A DNA stretch of 64,000 nt from assembly GCA_029319145.1 (NCBI GenBank), contig CP119753.1, positions 2,480,001 to 2,544,000 on the forward strand. Direction: 5' to 3'. A model generated the notes under the pieces. That model saw only the letters and a list, made by a program, of their open reading frames with translations. It ran no database searches and was not told where the DNA came from. Origin of the DNA: Microbacter sp. GSS18. Its GTDB lineage: Bacteria; Actinomycetota; Actinomycetes; Actinomycetales; Microbacteriaceae. The position numbers and the translations under genes are program-made. Positions 1 through 7,857 of the stretch are shown here, one piece after another. Positions within the stretch are counted from its first letter, which is position 1, and each line of letters opens with the position of its first letter.

Positions 1-479
1 CTGCGCGTCTTCGCGCCGAAGTCGTACGCCCAGATCAGCTCGTTGAGGAACCGCTCTCTCCCGAAGAGCGCATCCATCAGCACCTTCGCGTAGTGCGCCT
101 CGCGGTAGTCGAGGTGGAGGTAGAGCGTGCCGTCCTCGGCCAGCAGACGCCAGGCCTCGGCGAGACGCGGCTCGAGGAACCCCCAGTAGTCGTCGAACCG
201 GTCGTCGTAGGCGCGCATGTCGCCGCGCAGCCGCTCGTATTCGCGTCCGTGGAACCCCCTGCGCACGATGCCCGGCTTCTCGCCCGCGGGGCGCGCGGTC
301 TCCACGACGCGTTCACGCGGTCGACCGGTGTTGAACGGCGGGTCCAGGTAGACGAGCGTGAACGATCCGTCGTCGAAGGAGCGGGCGATCTCGAGGTTGT
401 CGCCCTCGTGGATCTCGACGGACACGGACGCGTCGCTCGCCGATTCGAGACCCGCTGGATTCGCCGCTGGGCCGCTCAT
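1..479 (-). CDS. Site-specific DNA methyltransferase (N4/N6 type), partial
   Basis: The frame reads leftward from an ATG at 479 and runs off the window edge, so only about the first 159 residues are present. Near residues 42-48 it has DPPFNTG, the catalytic motif IV (DPPF/Y) of N6-adenine and N4-cytosine methyltransferases. An aromatic-rich stretch follows (YDDRFDDYWGFLEPRL, then GTLYLHLDYREAHY), as in the beta class of the N4/N6 methylase family. It would transfer a methyl group from S-adenosylmethionine to DNA. No restriction partner lies on the visible side; the 72 bases to the sulfatase stop look empty. The missing C-terminus prevents assignment of specificity. The family call is firm; the role (restriction-modification or orphan) is unknown. 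Confidence 0.85.
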   Translation of the reverse strand, partial: MSGPAANPAGLESASDASVSVEIHEGDNLEIARSFDDGSFTLVYLDPPFNTGRPRERVVETARPAGEKPGIVRRGFHGREYERLRGDMRAYDDRFDDYWGFLEPRLAEAWRLLAEDGTLYLHLDYREAHYAKVLMDALFGRERFLNELIWAYDFGAKTR

Positions 480-551
480 CCCTCTACAACACCAGATCCG
501 CCCGCGCCCGGGCCGGATTGGTCGTTCCCGGGCGCATCGTGTCGCGTCGCA

Positions 552-2060
552 TCAGCTCGAGGAGCGGATCCCCTCGACATACTTCTGCACCATCTCGAAC
601 AGCTCCTCGTCGTACGGTCCCCATTCGGGTCGGGGGGTGCCGGGGCCGACGTAGGGCTCGTCCCGGTAGTGCTTCTGGTACTCGGCGAGCTTGACCTCCA
701 GCTGCGCCTTGACGTCGGCGTACGCCGGGTCGTCCGCGACGTTGCGCACCTCGGTGGGGTCGGTGTTCAGGTCGTAGAGCTCCCATTCCGGCTCGAACAC
801 CTGGTCCGATGCGCCCGGCACGCCGAGCCCGGCACCGTAGTAGTAGATCAGCTTGTGATCCTTCGTGCGGATGCCGTAGTGCGCGGGCGCGGCATGGATC
901 GGGTCGTCGTGCTCCCAGTAGCGGTAGTACGCCGCATCCGGCCAGTCCTCGACCTCCTCGCCGCGCAGCAGCGGACGGAACGACCGGCCCTGCGAAGTCG
1001 GAAGCGCCTGGTCGGGATCCAGCCCGGCGATGTCGAGGAACGTCGCGGCGAAGTCGGTGTTGGTGATGATGGCCTCGCAGCGGGTGCCGGCGGCGATCTC
1101 GGCGGGCCACTTCATCAGCATCGGCATCTGCAGGGACTGGTCGAACATCAGCCGCTTGTCGAACCATCCGTGGTCGCCGAGGAAGAAGCCCTGGTCGGAG
1201 GTGTAGACCACGAGGGTGTTCTCGGCGAGGCCGTTCTCCTCGAGGTGGTCCAGCAGCCGGCCGACGTTGTCGTCGATGGACTGGATGCACTGCAGGTAGT
1301 CGCGCATGTAGATCTGGTACTTCCAGCTCATGCGCGCCGCGCGGTTCTCCTCGCCGCGGAGGTGCTCGGGGACCTCCTGCTTGAGGTCGTCCGCGCCCAT
1401 GTCGTCGGCGATCGTCATGTGGACTCCGCGCACCGCCTTGCTGCGGGTCTCGTAGTCGTCGAAGAACGTCTCGGGCTCGGGGATGGCGCCGTCCGCGTAC
1501 AGGTGCTTGTGCTTCTCGTCGGGGATCCACGGTCGGTGCGGCGCCTTGTGATGCACCATCATCGCGAACGGCTGATCCGCATCGAGCGAGTCGATCCAAT
1601 CCAGCGACAGGTCGGTGACGATGTCGGTGGCGTAGCCCGGAACCTTCGCCGACCCGCTCTCGTCGATCATCTCGGGGTCGACGTAGTCGCCCTGCCCCGG
1701 GAAGATCTTCCAGGCGTCGAACCCGCGCGGAAGCGACTGCCCGTGCTCGCCGAGATGCCACTTGCCGAACATGGCCGTCTTGTAGCCGTCGCTCTGGAGC
1801 ACATCGATGAACGTCGGGACCCGGTAGTCCATCTCGGTCCAGATCGAGGAGACGCCGTTGACGTGCGAGTACGTGCCGGTGAGGATCGTCGCGCGCGACG
1901 GCGAGCAGATCGAGTTCGTGCAGTACACGGCGTCCAGGCGCATGCCCTCCGCCGCGATGCGGTCGAGGTGCGGCGTCTGATTGACGCGGCTGCCGTACGC
2001 CGAGATGGCATGGGCGGCATGGTCGTCCGACATGATGAAGATGATGTTCGGTCTGGTCAT
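552..2060 (-). CDS. Type I sulfatase (arylsulfatase/glycan sulfatase family)
   Basis: The protein has 502 residues, normal for family S1 sulfatases. It opens with the metal-binding strand NIIFIMSDDH (Asp12, Asp13). It carries the formylglycine signature CSPSRATILTG, in which Cys52 would be converted by the formylglycine-generating enzyme and would attack the sulfate ester. KWHLGEHG and TSDQGFFLGDHG supply further metal and sulfate ligands. There is no signal peptide, so it should act in the cytoplasm on an imported sulfated sugar or aryl sulfate; the substrate cannot be read from the sequence. Its ATG overlaps the lacI stop (ATGA), which implies translational coupling, so it is probably induced when the LacI protein releases its operator. 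An activating enzyme is not encoded nearby. Confidence 0.92.
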   Translation of the reverse strand: MTRPNIIFIMSDDHAAHAISAYGSRVNQTPHLDRIAAEGMRLDAVYCTNSICSPSRATILTGTYSHVNGVSSIWTEMDYRVPTFIDVLQSDGYKTAMFGKWHLGEHGQSLPRGFDAWKIFPGQGDYVDPEMIDESGSAKVPGYATDIVTDLSLDWIDSLDADQPFAMMVHHKAPHRPWIPDEKHKHLYADGAIPEPETFFDDYETRSKAVRGVHMTIADDMGADDLKQEVPEHLRGEENRAARMSWKYQIYMRDYLQCIQSIDDNVGRLLDHLEENGLAENTLVVYTSDQGFFLGDHGWFDKRLMFDQSLQMPMLMKWPAEIAAGTRCEAIITNTDFAATFLDIAGLDPDQALPTSQGRSFRPLLRGEEVEDWPDAAYYRYWEHDDPIHAAPAHYGIRTKDHKLIYYYGAGLGVPGASDQVFEPEWELYDLNTDPTEVRNVADDPAYADVKAQLEVKLAEYQKHYRDEPYVGPGTPRPEWGPYDEELFEMVQKYVEGIRSSS

Positions 2061-3130
2061 GCTGGTCCTCCGGTGGATCTGAGGGGATTCGAGACGCTCG
2101 AGGCGCCCAGGGTCGGGGTGAGCAGCAGATGCTCGGGTTCGGCGCGGCCGGCGGCAGCGGCGGCGATGAGACCCGCACACGCGCGCCCAGCGGCCTCGAG
2201 CGGCAGACGGGAGTAGGCCAGGTCGGGCCAGAGCTCGAGCGCGAGCGAGCCCGCCGCGAGGGAGCCCACGCGGATGCCGCCGCCCACGGCCCGTGCGGCG
2301 CGGTAGGCCGCCTCGGCGTCGGCACCCCAGGCGCAGAGCACGGCGGTGCGGCCGGGCGAAGCGCCCGAGTCGCGCAGCGTGTTCTCGATGCTCGCGGCGA
2401 GTGCCGTCACGTGTCCGGCCGCCGAGCCGGGATCGGCGTCGTAGGACTGAAGCCGCTCGGCGGTGATGCCGTCGGACAGGACGGTCAGATCGATCCGGGG
2501 GCGCGACGCGAGTTCGCCGGTGAGCGCGCTCTCGCGCTGCACCTCGGCACGGGAGCCGAGGTCGGGCCGAACGTACACGAGGTGGTCGATGCCCGGCCCC
2601 TCGAAGTGCTCGATCATCTGACGAACACCGTGGGCGTAGTCGAAGTCGACGCTCGGGTAGGGAGCCTCGGGGTCGCCGCAATCGAGCGCGGCGAACGGGA
2701 TGCCGTGCTTCCGCACGCGCGCGACGAGCTCGGCGGGAGCGCTCAGGTCATCGTGGCCGATGAAGACCAGCCCCGCGAGCAGCCCTCCGCGGGCATCCTC
2801 GAGTGCACTGTCGATGCCGACGCCACTCACGAGAGTGAGGTGGAGCCCCGCTTCGCTCAGGCCCGCACCGAGCCCCTGCACGATGCCTGCGTACCGCGGC
2901 AGCGTCAGCGGCTTGTCGAGGATCACGCCGATCGCGCCACTCGCCCGCGCCTGCAGCGAACGCGCGATGCGGTTGGGAACGTAGCCGATATCGTCGGCGG
3001 CGGCCCGGATGCGCTCCTTCGTCGCTTCGGCCAGCGGGACCGTGCTCTTGTCGTTGAGCGCGTACGACACGGCCGACACCGAGACGCCGGCGCGCTCGGC
3101 GACGTCCTTCAGGGTCGGGCGCCGGGTCAC
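2057..3130 (-). CDS. LacI-family transcriptional regulator
   Basis: The protein has 357 residues with the two-part LacI architecture. The N-terminal helix-turn-helix and hinge helix (TLKDVAERAGVSVSAVSYAL, then NRIARSLQARASGAIGVI) are followed by a periplasmic-binding-protein-like effector domain from about residue 65. It is the first gene of a two-gene operon with the sulfatase and overlaps it by four bases. A perfect 14-bp palindrome 42-55 bases upstream of its start is the likely operator, so it should autoregulate and repress the sulfatase. The effector is probably a sugar or sulfated sugar; this is inference from the neighbour. Confidence 0.92.
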   Translation of the reverse strand: MTRRPTLKDVAERAGVSVSAVSYALNDKSTVPLAEATKERIRAAADDIGYVPNRIARSLQARASGAIGVILDKPLTLPRYAGIVQGLGAGLSEAGLHLTLVSGVGIDSALEDARGGLLAGLVFIGHDDLSAPAELVARVRKHGIPFAALDCGDPEAPYPSVDFDYAHGVRQMIEHFEGPGIDHLVYVRPDLGSRAEVQRESALTGELASRPRIDLTVLSDGITAERLQSYDADPGSAAGHVTALAASIENTLRDSGASPGRTAVLCAWGADAEAAYRAARAVGGGIRVGSLAAGSLALELWPDLAYSRLPLEAAGRACAGLIAAAAAGRAEPEHLLLTPTLGASSVSNPLRSTGGPA

Positions 3131-3171
3131 GTCATCTCCTCGTCGAGCGGGCTTTCGTGCGACTTTAGCTA

Positions 3172-3185
3172 TTCAAACGTTTGAA
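3172..3185. promoter_or_regulatory. LacI-type operator upstream of lacI-sulfatase
   Basis: TTCAAACGTTTGAA is a perfect 14-bp palindrome with the central CG step typical of LacI-family operators. It lies 42-55 bases upstream of the lacI start, in the promoter position. The same palindrome was not noticed elsewhere in the window, which fits a local autoregulatory site. Confidence 0.75.
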
Positions 3186-3235
3186 GTCAAGGCCGGATCC
3201 CACCAGGCCCGCTCGATCGATGCGGAGAAGCGAGG

Positions 3236-4285
3236 TCAGGGAACGCGGTGCAGCCACGTGTCCGTGGCGAACTTCGACTCCACGAGCGCCTCGGCCTCGG
3301 CATACTCGTCCTCGGAGATGCCGCCGGGGACCGCACCGTACAGGTGGGCGAACGTGTCGACGAGCTTCTGGATGATCGCCTCGCGCGGCAGGCCGGTCTG
3401 GCGCCGCAGCGGGTCCACGCGCTTGGCCGCCGACGTCGTGCCCTTGTCGCTGAGCTTCTCGCGCCCGATGCGCAGCACCTCGGTCATCATCTGACCGTCC
3501 ATGTCGTAGCTGAGCGTGGCGTGGTGGAGCACGCCGCCGTTGGCGAGGCGCTTCTGGGCGGCGCCGCCGATCTTGCCCTGGGGTGAGGCGATGTCGTTGA
3601 GCGGCTGGTAGACCGCGTCGATGCCGAGCGAGCGCAGCCCCTGCAGCACCCAGTCGTCGAGGAACGCGTACGAGTCGGCGAACGTCATGCCCGCGACGAG
3701 GGATGCCGGGACGTAGAGCGAGTAGGTGATGATCGCGTTCGCGCCCATCATCATCGCGCCGCCGCCCGAGATCCTGCGCACGACGTCGAAGCCGTGTCGG
3801 GCCGCCCCTTCGGGGTCGACCTCGTTGCGATACGACTGGAACGACCCGATCACGACGGCCGACTGGTCCCACTCCCACACGCGCAGCGTCGGACGTCGCC
3901 GCCCGTCGCCGACGCGGCCGGTGAGGACCTCGTCCAGGGCGAGGTTCATGCGCGGAGACACCGGATGCTCGTGGACGATCTCCCAGTCGAAGTCACGCCA
4001 GCCCGGCGCTGTGACGAGAGCCCGGCGCACCGCCGTGCCGACGGCTTCGGGCGAGAAGCCGAGCAGCTGCGCGCCCTCAGGAAGGGCCGCGCGGATCGCG
4101 GCGGCGATCGCGGCGACGTCGGCCTCGACCGGCAGTCCGTTGACCGCGGCGTCGATGTCGTCCAAGGCGTCGTCGGGCTCGAGGAAGAAGTCGCCCGCGA
4201 GGCGGAAGTCGGCGATGCGCCCGTCGCGCTCCTCGAGGTCGACGACGACCAGCTTTCCCCCGGGCACCTTGTACTCGCCGTGCAT
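3236..4285 (-). CDS. Lipoate-protein ligase family protein, accessory domain at N-terminus
   Basis: The protein has 349 residues. Residues about 1-70 match the LplA accessory domain (GRIADFRLAGDFFLEPDDAL), which in E. coli LplA is C-terminal. Residues about 100-340 form the biotin/lipoyl A/B ligase domain, with RRISGGGAM at 170-178 and GKIGGAAQKR at 237-246, whose lysine contacts the lipoyl-AMP. It would attach lipoate to E2/H-protein subunits in the cytoplasm. It is monocistronic; a strong hairpin separates it from the next upstream gene. The order of domains is reversed relative to the textbook enzyme, but similar actinobacterial proteins are, as far as I recall, built this way. Confidence 0.85.
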   Translation of the reverse strand: MHGEYKVPGGKLVVVDLEERDGRIADFRLAGDFFLEPDDALDDIDAAVNGLPVEADVAAIAAAIRAALPEGAQLLGFSPEAVGTAVRRALVTAPGWRDFDWEIVHEHPVSPRMNLALDEVLTGRVGDGRRRPTLRVWEWDQSAVVIGSFQSYRNEVDPEGAARHGFDVVRRISGGGAMMMGANAIITYSLYVPASLVAGMTFADSYAFLDDWVLQGLRSLGIDAVYQPLNDIASPQGKIGGAAQKRLANGGVLHHATLSYDMDGQMMTEVLRIGREKLSDKGTTSAAKRVDPLRRQTGLPREAIIQKLVDTFAHLYGAVPGGISEDEYAEAEALVESKFATDTWLHRVP

Positions 4286-4310
4286 GGTTTCAGCCTAGTC
4301 ACGCGGCCAC

Positions 4311-4340
4311 GCGGCCCGTCCCCGCGGAGGGGCGGGCCGC
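4311..4340 (-). terminator. GC-rich hairpin, probable terminator
   Basis: GCGGCCCGTCCCC pairs with GGGGCGGGCCGC across a four-base loop with one mismatch or bulge. It lies between the stop of the small membrane protein and the start of the lipoate ligase. There is no T-run, as is common in high-GC actinobacteria. Confidence 0.55.
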
Positions 4341-4357
4341 GCCGCACGGTGGCCGGG

Positions 4358-4687
4358 TCAGCCGTTGACTCCCGGGACGATCAGCCACTCGTTGACGAGC
4401 ACGATCCACGCGGCCAGGACGATGAGCGCCGCGACGGTCAGGGCGAGGGCGGCCCGCCCGCGCAGGATGAGCCCGATCACGAGCACGATGATGACGGCGA
4501 CCGCCAGCACGGTGGAGCCGAACGGGATGCCGGTGACGAACAGGGACAGCAGGAACAGCGCCGCGACGACGACCTCGATGATGCCGAGGACGGTGCCGCC
4601 GCGGCCGCGCAGCCGGAGCACGCCGTCGACGAGGGCGAGCACGCCGCCGACGAGGGCGATGAGGAGGAGCCAGCTGAGAGTGATCAC
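4358..4687 (-). CDS. Small four-helix integral membrane protein, unknown function
   Basis: The protein has 109 residues and is almost wholly hydrophobic. Four transmembrane helices are predicted by eye at about residues 4-24, 33-51, 56-74 and 80-104, with a short basic loop (LRLRGRGG) between helices 1 and 2. The start is a GTG at 4687 preceded by an AAAGG-type ribosome site. Similar short membrane proteins are common in Microbacteriaceae and carry no assigned function. No neighbour suggests a role. Confidence 0.7.
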   Translation of the reverse strand: MITLSWLLLIALVGGVLALVDGVLRLRGRGGTVLGIIEVVVAALFLLSLFVTGIPFGSTVLAVAVIIVLVIGLILRGRAALALTVAALIVLAAWIVLVNEWLIVPGVNG

Positions 4688-4818
4688 GGTGGTGGCCTTT
4701 CTCGTTGACGAACCCGCCGCGGGTTCGGCGAGCGCGGGTCAGCCTAGCCAGCGGGCGCGAAGGACCGGTGATCGGAGGCGGGGGCTGGACAGCACCCGCG
4801 GCGACCTGCTATCCGCTG

Positions 4819-5670
4819 TCAGTCGCGGGCCGCGAAGCGGCGGTCGAGCCACGCGAGAAGGTCTGCGCGGACCTCGGCCTGCATGACCTCGTTGAAGATC
4901 TCGTGGCGCGCGTCGGGGTACACCAGCGTGGTCACGTCGGTCAGTCCCGACCGCTCCCGGTATGCCTTGGCGAGACGGTGCACACCGCGCGGACCACCCA
5001 GAGGGTCGTCGCGGCCGACCATGAGGAGCGCCGGCAGGTCCCGCTCGAGGTTCTTCCGCGGCAGACCCACCAGTCGCAGCGTGTCGAGCGGCCCGAACAG
5101 CTTCTGGAGCGGGGTGAGGGTCGTCAGCGGATCGTCCACGAACACCTGCCCGACGGAGGGGTCGGACGCGAGCCACTCGGCGCCGTGGGCGTCGGGGCCG
5201 TCCCACCGGGCGTTGAGGGCTCCGCTGTTGAGGTAGCCGGGCCAGCGGGCCGAGGTCCCGCTCAGCACGACGGCGTCGTACCCGTCGGGGTGGTCGTCGA
5301 CGAGCATCTGCGCGAGGAAGGAGCCCCACGAGTGACCGAGGAGCACCAGCGGAAGATCGGGGTTCTCGTCGCGGATGATGCCCGTCAGCTGCCACACCGC
5401 CGCGACGGCGGCACGGAGACCGCCGGGGCCGAGGCGTCCGATCTTCTCCACCTCACCGGAGTGCTGTTTCAGCCCGGTCCGCCCGTGCCCCCGGTGGTCG
5501 TCGGCATAGACCGTGTAACCCTCTGCGGTCAGCGCCTCGACCAGCGCCCCGTAGCGACCCGCATGCTCGCCGACGCCGTGGAGCAGCTGGACGACCGCTC
5601 GCGGCGTCGTCCGGGCGGGGTGGACGTCGTAGACGATCGCAATGCCGTGCGCGTCGATGAACTCGGGCAT
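4819..5670 (-). CDS. Alpha/beta hydrolase, monoacylglycerol-lipase-like (serine aminopeptidase S33 type)
   Basis: The protein has 283 residues from the ATG at 5670; an upstream ATG at 5688 would add six residues but fits the family start less well. It shows the oxyanion-hole motif HGVGEHAGRY (31-40), the nucleophile elbow GHSWGS with Ser114, an acidic residue in VGRDDPLGG and the catalytic His in YPDARHEIFNE near the C-terminus. This pattern matches monoglyceride lipase and lysophospholipase-like hydrolases. No signal peptide is visible. It is transcribed away from the MFS gene at 5738. The substrate is unknown. Confidence 0.87.
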   Translation of the reverse strand: MPEFIDAHGIAIVYDVHPARTTPRAVVQLLHGVGEHAGRYGALVEALTAEGYTVYADDHRGHGRTGLKQHSGEVEKIGRLGPGGLRAAVAAVWQLTGIIRDENPDLPLVLLGHSWGSFLAQMLVDDHPDGYDAVVLSGTSARWPGYLNSGALNARWDGPDAHGAEWLASDPSVGQVFVDDPLTTLTPLQKLFGPLDTLRLVGLPRKNLERDLPALLMVGRDDPLGGPRGVHRLAKAYRERSGLTDVTTLVYPDARHEIFNEVMQAEVRADLLAWLDRRFAARD

Positions 5671-5717
5671 GGCCCCGAGTCTAGGCACGCACGGCAGCCC
5701 TGGCGGAATCGGATATT

Positions 5718-5732
5718 GCTAGATAATCTAGC
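5718..5732. promoter_or_regulatory. Palindromic operator before MFS exporter (MarR-like site)
   Basis: GCTAGATAATCTAGC is a perfect inverted repeat with a one-base centre, ending five bases before the ATG of the MFS gene at 5738. Read on the other strand it has the form TTCGCTAG-N5-CTAGC, which resembles the TTCGTTAG-N5-CTA half of the repeat before the nearby marR gene. A MarR protein bound here would block transcription or initiation directly. Confidence 0.6.
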
Positions 5733-5737
5733 GAATC

Positions 5738-7348
5738 ATGACGGACATGTTCGCGCGCCGCTGGATCGGCCTGGTCTTCATCAGCATCGCCGTGTCGCTC
5801 ATCATCGTCGACTCGACGATCGTCAACGTCGCGATCCCCGCGATCGTCGACGATCTCGGCATCACCTCGACGGAGGTGCAGTGGGTGCAGGAGGCCTACA
5901 CCCTGGTCTTCGCCTCACTGCTGCTGCTCTTCGGCAGCTTCGCCGATCGCTGGGGGCGAAAGCGGATGCTGCTGATCGGCGTGGTCATCTTCGCCGGCTC
6001 GTCGATCTTCGCCGCTCTCGCGCCGACCGGCGGCCTGCTCATCCTCGCCCGCCTCGTCCAGGGCGTCGGGGGCGCCATGATGCTCCCGACGACGCTGTCG
6101 CTGATCAACGCGACCTTCCGCGGCCGCGAGCGCGGCATCGCCTTCGCCGTGTGGGGCTCCACCATCGGCGGCATGGCCGCCGTGGGCCCGCTGCTGGGCG
6201 GATGGCTGACCACGGAGTTCTCGTGGCGATGGGCGTTCGGCATCAACATCCCGCTGGGCATCCTGATCCTCATCGGGGTGTCGCTCACCGTGGCCGAATC
6301 GCGGGAGAGAAGCCACAAGGGCATGGACATCCTCGGCGCCGTGCTGTCGGTGCTCCTGTTCGGCTCGCTGGTGTTCGGCCTCATCGAGGGTCGGTCCTAC
6401 GGATGGTGGGAGGCGAACGACCCCATCGACTTCGGCGCATTCACCTGGCCGTGGTCGATCTCGCCGATCCCGTTCGCCTTCGCCGTCGCCGCACTCTCGC
6501 TCGCGGCGTTCGCGGCGTGGGAGATCCGCCGCAGCCGTGCCGGGCGCGGAACGCTGATCGAGCCGTCGCTGTTCGGGATCTCGTCCTTCCGCAATGGCAA
6601 TGTCGCGGCGCTGGTCGTCTCGCTCGGCGAGTTCGGCCTCATCCTGTCGCTGCCGCTGTGGCTGCAGTTCGTGCTCGGCTTCGACGCCCTGCAGACCGGC
6701 TTCATGCTGCTGGCGCTGGCGGGCGGCTCGTTCCTGGCGAGCGGCTTCGCCGGCGGACTCAGCGGACGGGTCGCGCCGGTGGTGATCGTGCGCGCGGGGA
6801 TCATCGCCGAGATCGTCGGCGTGACGTGGGCGGGTTTCGTCATCGCCCCCGACGCGGCATGGGGGTGGCTCATCCCCGCCCTCGCCGTCTACGGCTTCGG
6901 CGTGGGACTGGCTACCGCCCAGCTGACCGGGCTCATCCTGCAGGATGTGCCCGTGGATCTGTCCGGCCAGGGGTCGGGCACCCAGTCGACGTCGCGCCAG
7001 GTCGGCTCGGCCCTGGGCATCGCGATCCTCGGGACGGTGCTGTTCACGAGCACCGGCGGCATCCTCGGCGGACTGCTCGACGACCGGGGCGTCCCGGCCG
7101 ACCAGCGCGATCAGATCGTCGCATCGGTGGTCGACAGCGCCGGCGGGGCGATCGCGGGGCTCGAGGCATCGCCGGACACCCAGGGCATCGCCGACGACGC
7201 GAAGACCGCGTTCAGCGACGGCACGCGCCTCGCGGCGTTCACCGCCGCCGGCTTCCTCACCATCGGGCTGTTCGCCACCCTCTCGCTCGGACGCGGCGAC
7301 CTGCGGCGGGAAGAGGCCGAGGAGTCCGTCGCGAAGCCTCCCGCGTGA
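5738..7348 (+). CDS. MFS drug exporter, DHA2 family (EmrB/QacA type, 14 TM)
   Basis: The protein has 536 residues, the usual length for DHA2 proton antiporters with 14 membrane helices. Motif A is present in the loop between helices 2 and 3 (GSFADRWGRKRML), motif D1 in helix 1 (IIVDSTIVNVAIPAI) and motif C near helix 5 (GPLLGGWL). It should export hydrophobic toxicants or antibiotics across the plasma membrane. A palindrome lies directly before the start and a marR gene follows, so repression relieved by a drug or phenolic ligand is likely. The substrate cannot be inferred. Confidence 0.9.
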   Translation: MTDMFARRWIGLVFISIAVSLIIVDSTIVNVAIPAIVDDLGITSTEVQWVQEAYTLVFASLLLLFGSFADRWGRKRMLLIGVVIFAGSSIFAALAPTGGLLILARLVQGVGGAMMLPTTLSLINATFRGRERGIAFAVWGSTIGGMAAVGPLLGGWLTTEFSWRWAFGINIPLGILILIGVSLTVAESRERSHKGMDILGAVLSVLLFGSLVFGLIEGRSYGWWEANDPIDFGAFTWPWSISPIPFAFAVAALSLAAFAAWEIRRSRAGRGTLIEPSLFGISSFRNGNVAALVVSLGEFGLILSLPLWLQFVLGFDALQTGFMLLALAGGSFLASGFAGGLSGRVAPVVIVRAGIIAEIVGVTWAGFVIAPDAAWGWLIPALAVYGFGVGLATAQLTGLILQDVPVDLSGQGSGTQSTSRQVGSALGIAILGTVLFTSTGGILGGLLDDRGVPADQRDQIVASVVDSAGGAIAGLEASPDTQGIADDAKTAFSDGTRLAAFTAAGFLTIGLFATLSLGRGDLRREEAEESVAKPPA

Positions 7349-7360
7349 CGCATCGCGATT

Positions 7361-7394
7361 TTCGTTAGCATGCCTAATGAGCTAGGCTAACGAA
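7361..7394. promoter_or_regulatory. Inverted repeat before marR-MFS operon
   Basis: TTCGTTAGC (7361-7369) pairs perfectly with GCTAACGAA (7386-7394), with an inner pair GCCTA/TAGGC. The element sits within 40 bases of the marR start at 7399, the normal place for a MarR autoregulatory operator. It shares a half-site pattern with the palindrome at 5718. Confidence 0.65.
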
Positions 7395-7398
7395 TCGC

Positions 7399-7857
7399 AT
7401 GAACGACTCCCCCGCCTCAGCCACCCCCGACGATCACGCGCATCTGGCTCCGGCCGCCGCCGAGCTGAGGATGGCGGTGTTCCGGTTCGCCCGCCGCATG
7501 CGCGCCGAGCGTGCGGTCGACGCCATGAGCGACGGGCAGTTCGCCGTGCTGGCCTCGTTGAAGGTGCACGGCGCCCACACCCTGGGCGAGCTCGCCGAAC
7601 GGGAGCGGGTCACCGCGCCTTCGATGAACCGCACCGTGAACTGCCTCGAGGAGTCGGGGTGGGTCGCGCGCGCGCCCGACGAGGAGGATCGGCGCAAGGT
7701 GAACATCTCGCTCACGGATGCCGGCCTCGACGTCGTCGACGAGACGGTGCGCCGCCGCGACCGGTGGGTCGAGGAAGTCCTCGCCGACCTCGACGAAGAC
7801 GACCGCGCAGCTCTGGCCCGAGCCGCGGCGATCATGGAGCGGGCGGTGGCGCGATGA
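7399..7857 (+). CDS. MarR-family transcriptional regulator
   Basis: The protein has 152 residues with the winged-helix MarR core: TLGELAERERVTAPSMNRTVNCLEESGWV is the recognition region and EEDRRKVNISLTDAG is the wing, whose DxRxxxxxLT pattern is conserved in the family. Its stop overlaps the ATG of the following exporter (ATGA), so the two are co-translated. The inverted repeat upstream suggests autoregulation, and a related palindrome suggests control of the DHA2 exporter at 5738 as well. Confidence 0.9.
   Translation: MNDSPASATPDDHAHLAPAAAELRMAVFRFARRMRAERAVDAMSDGQFAVLASLKVHGAHTLGELAERERVTAPSMNRTVNCLEESGWVARAPDEEDRRKVNISLTDAGLDVVDETVRRRDRWVEEVLADLDEDDRAALARAAAIMERAVAR

Noticed and set aside
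93..2216. 707-codon open frame on the plus strand opposite the sulfatase
   Set aside because: It is antisense to a clear sulfatase, its composition is Val/Arg/Asp-rich as expected from GC-rich shadow frames, and no domain is recognisable.
4705..7368. 887-codon plus-strand frame
   Set aside because: It runs antisense to the alpha/beta hydrolase and out of frame through the MFS gene; it has Arg/His/Asp-rich low-complexity text without a domain.
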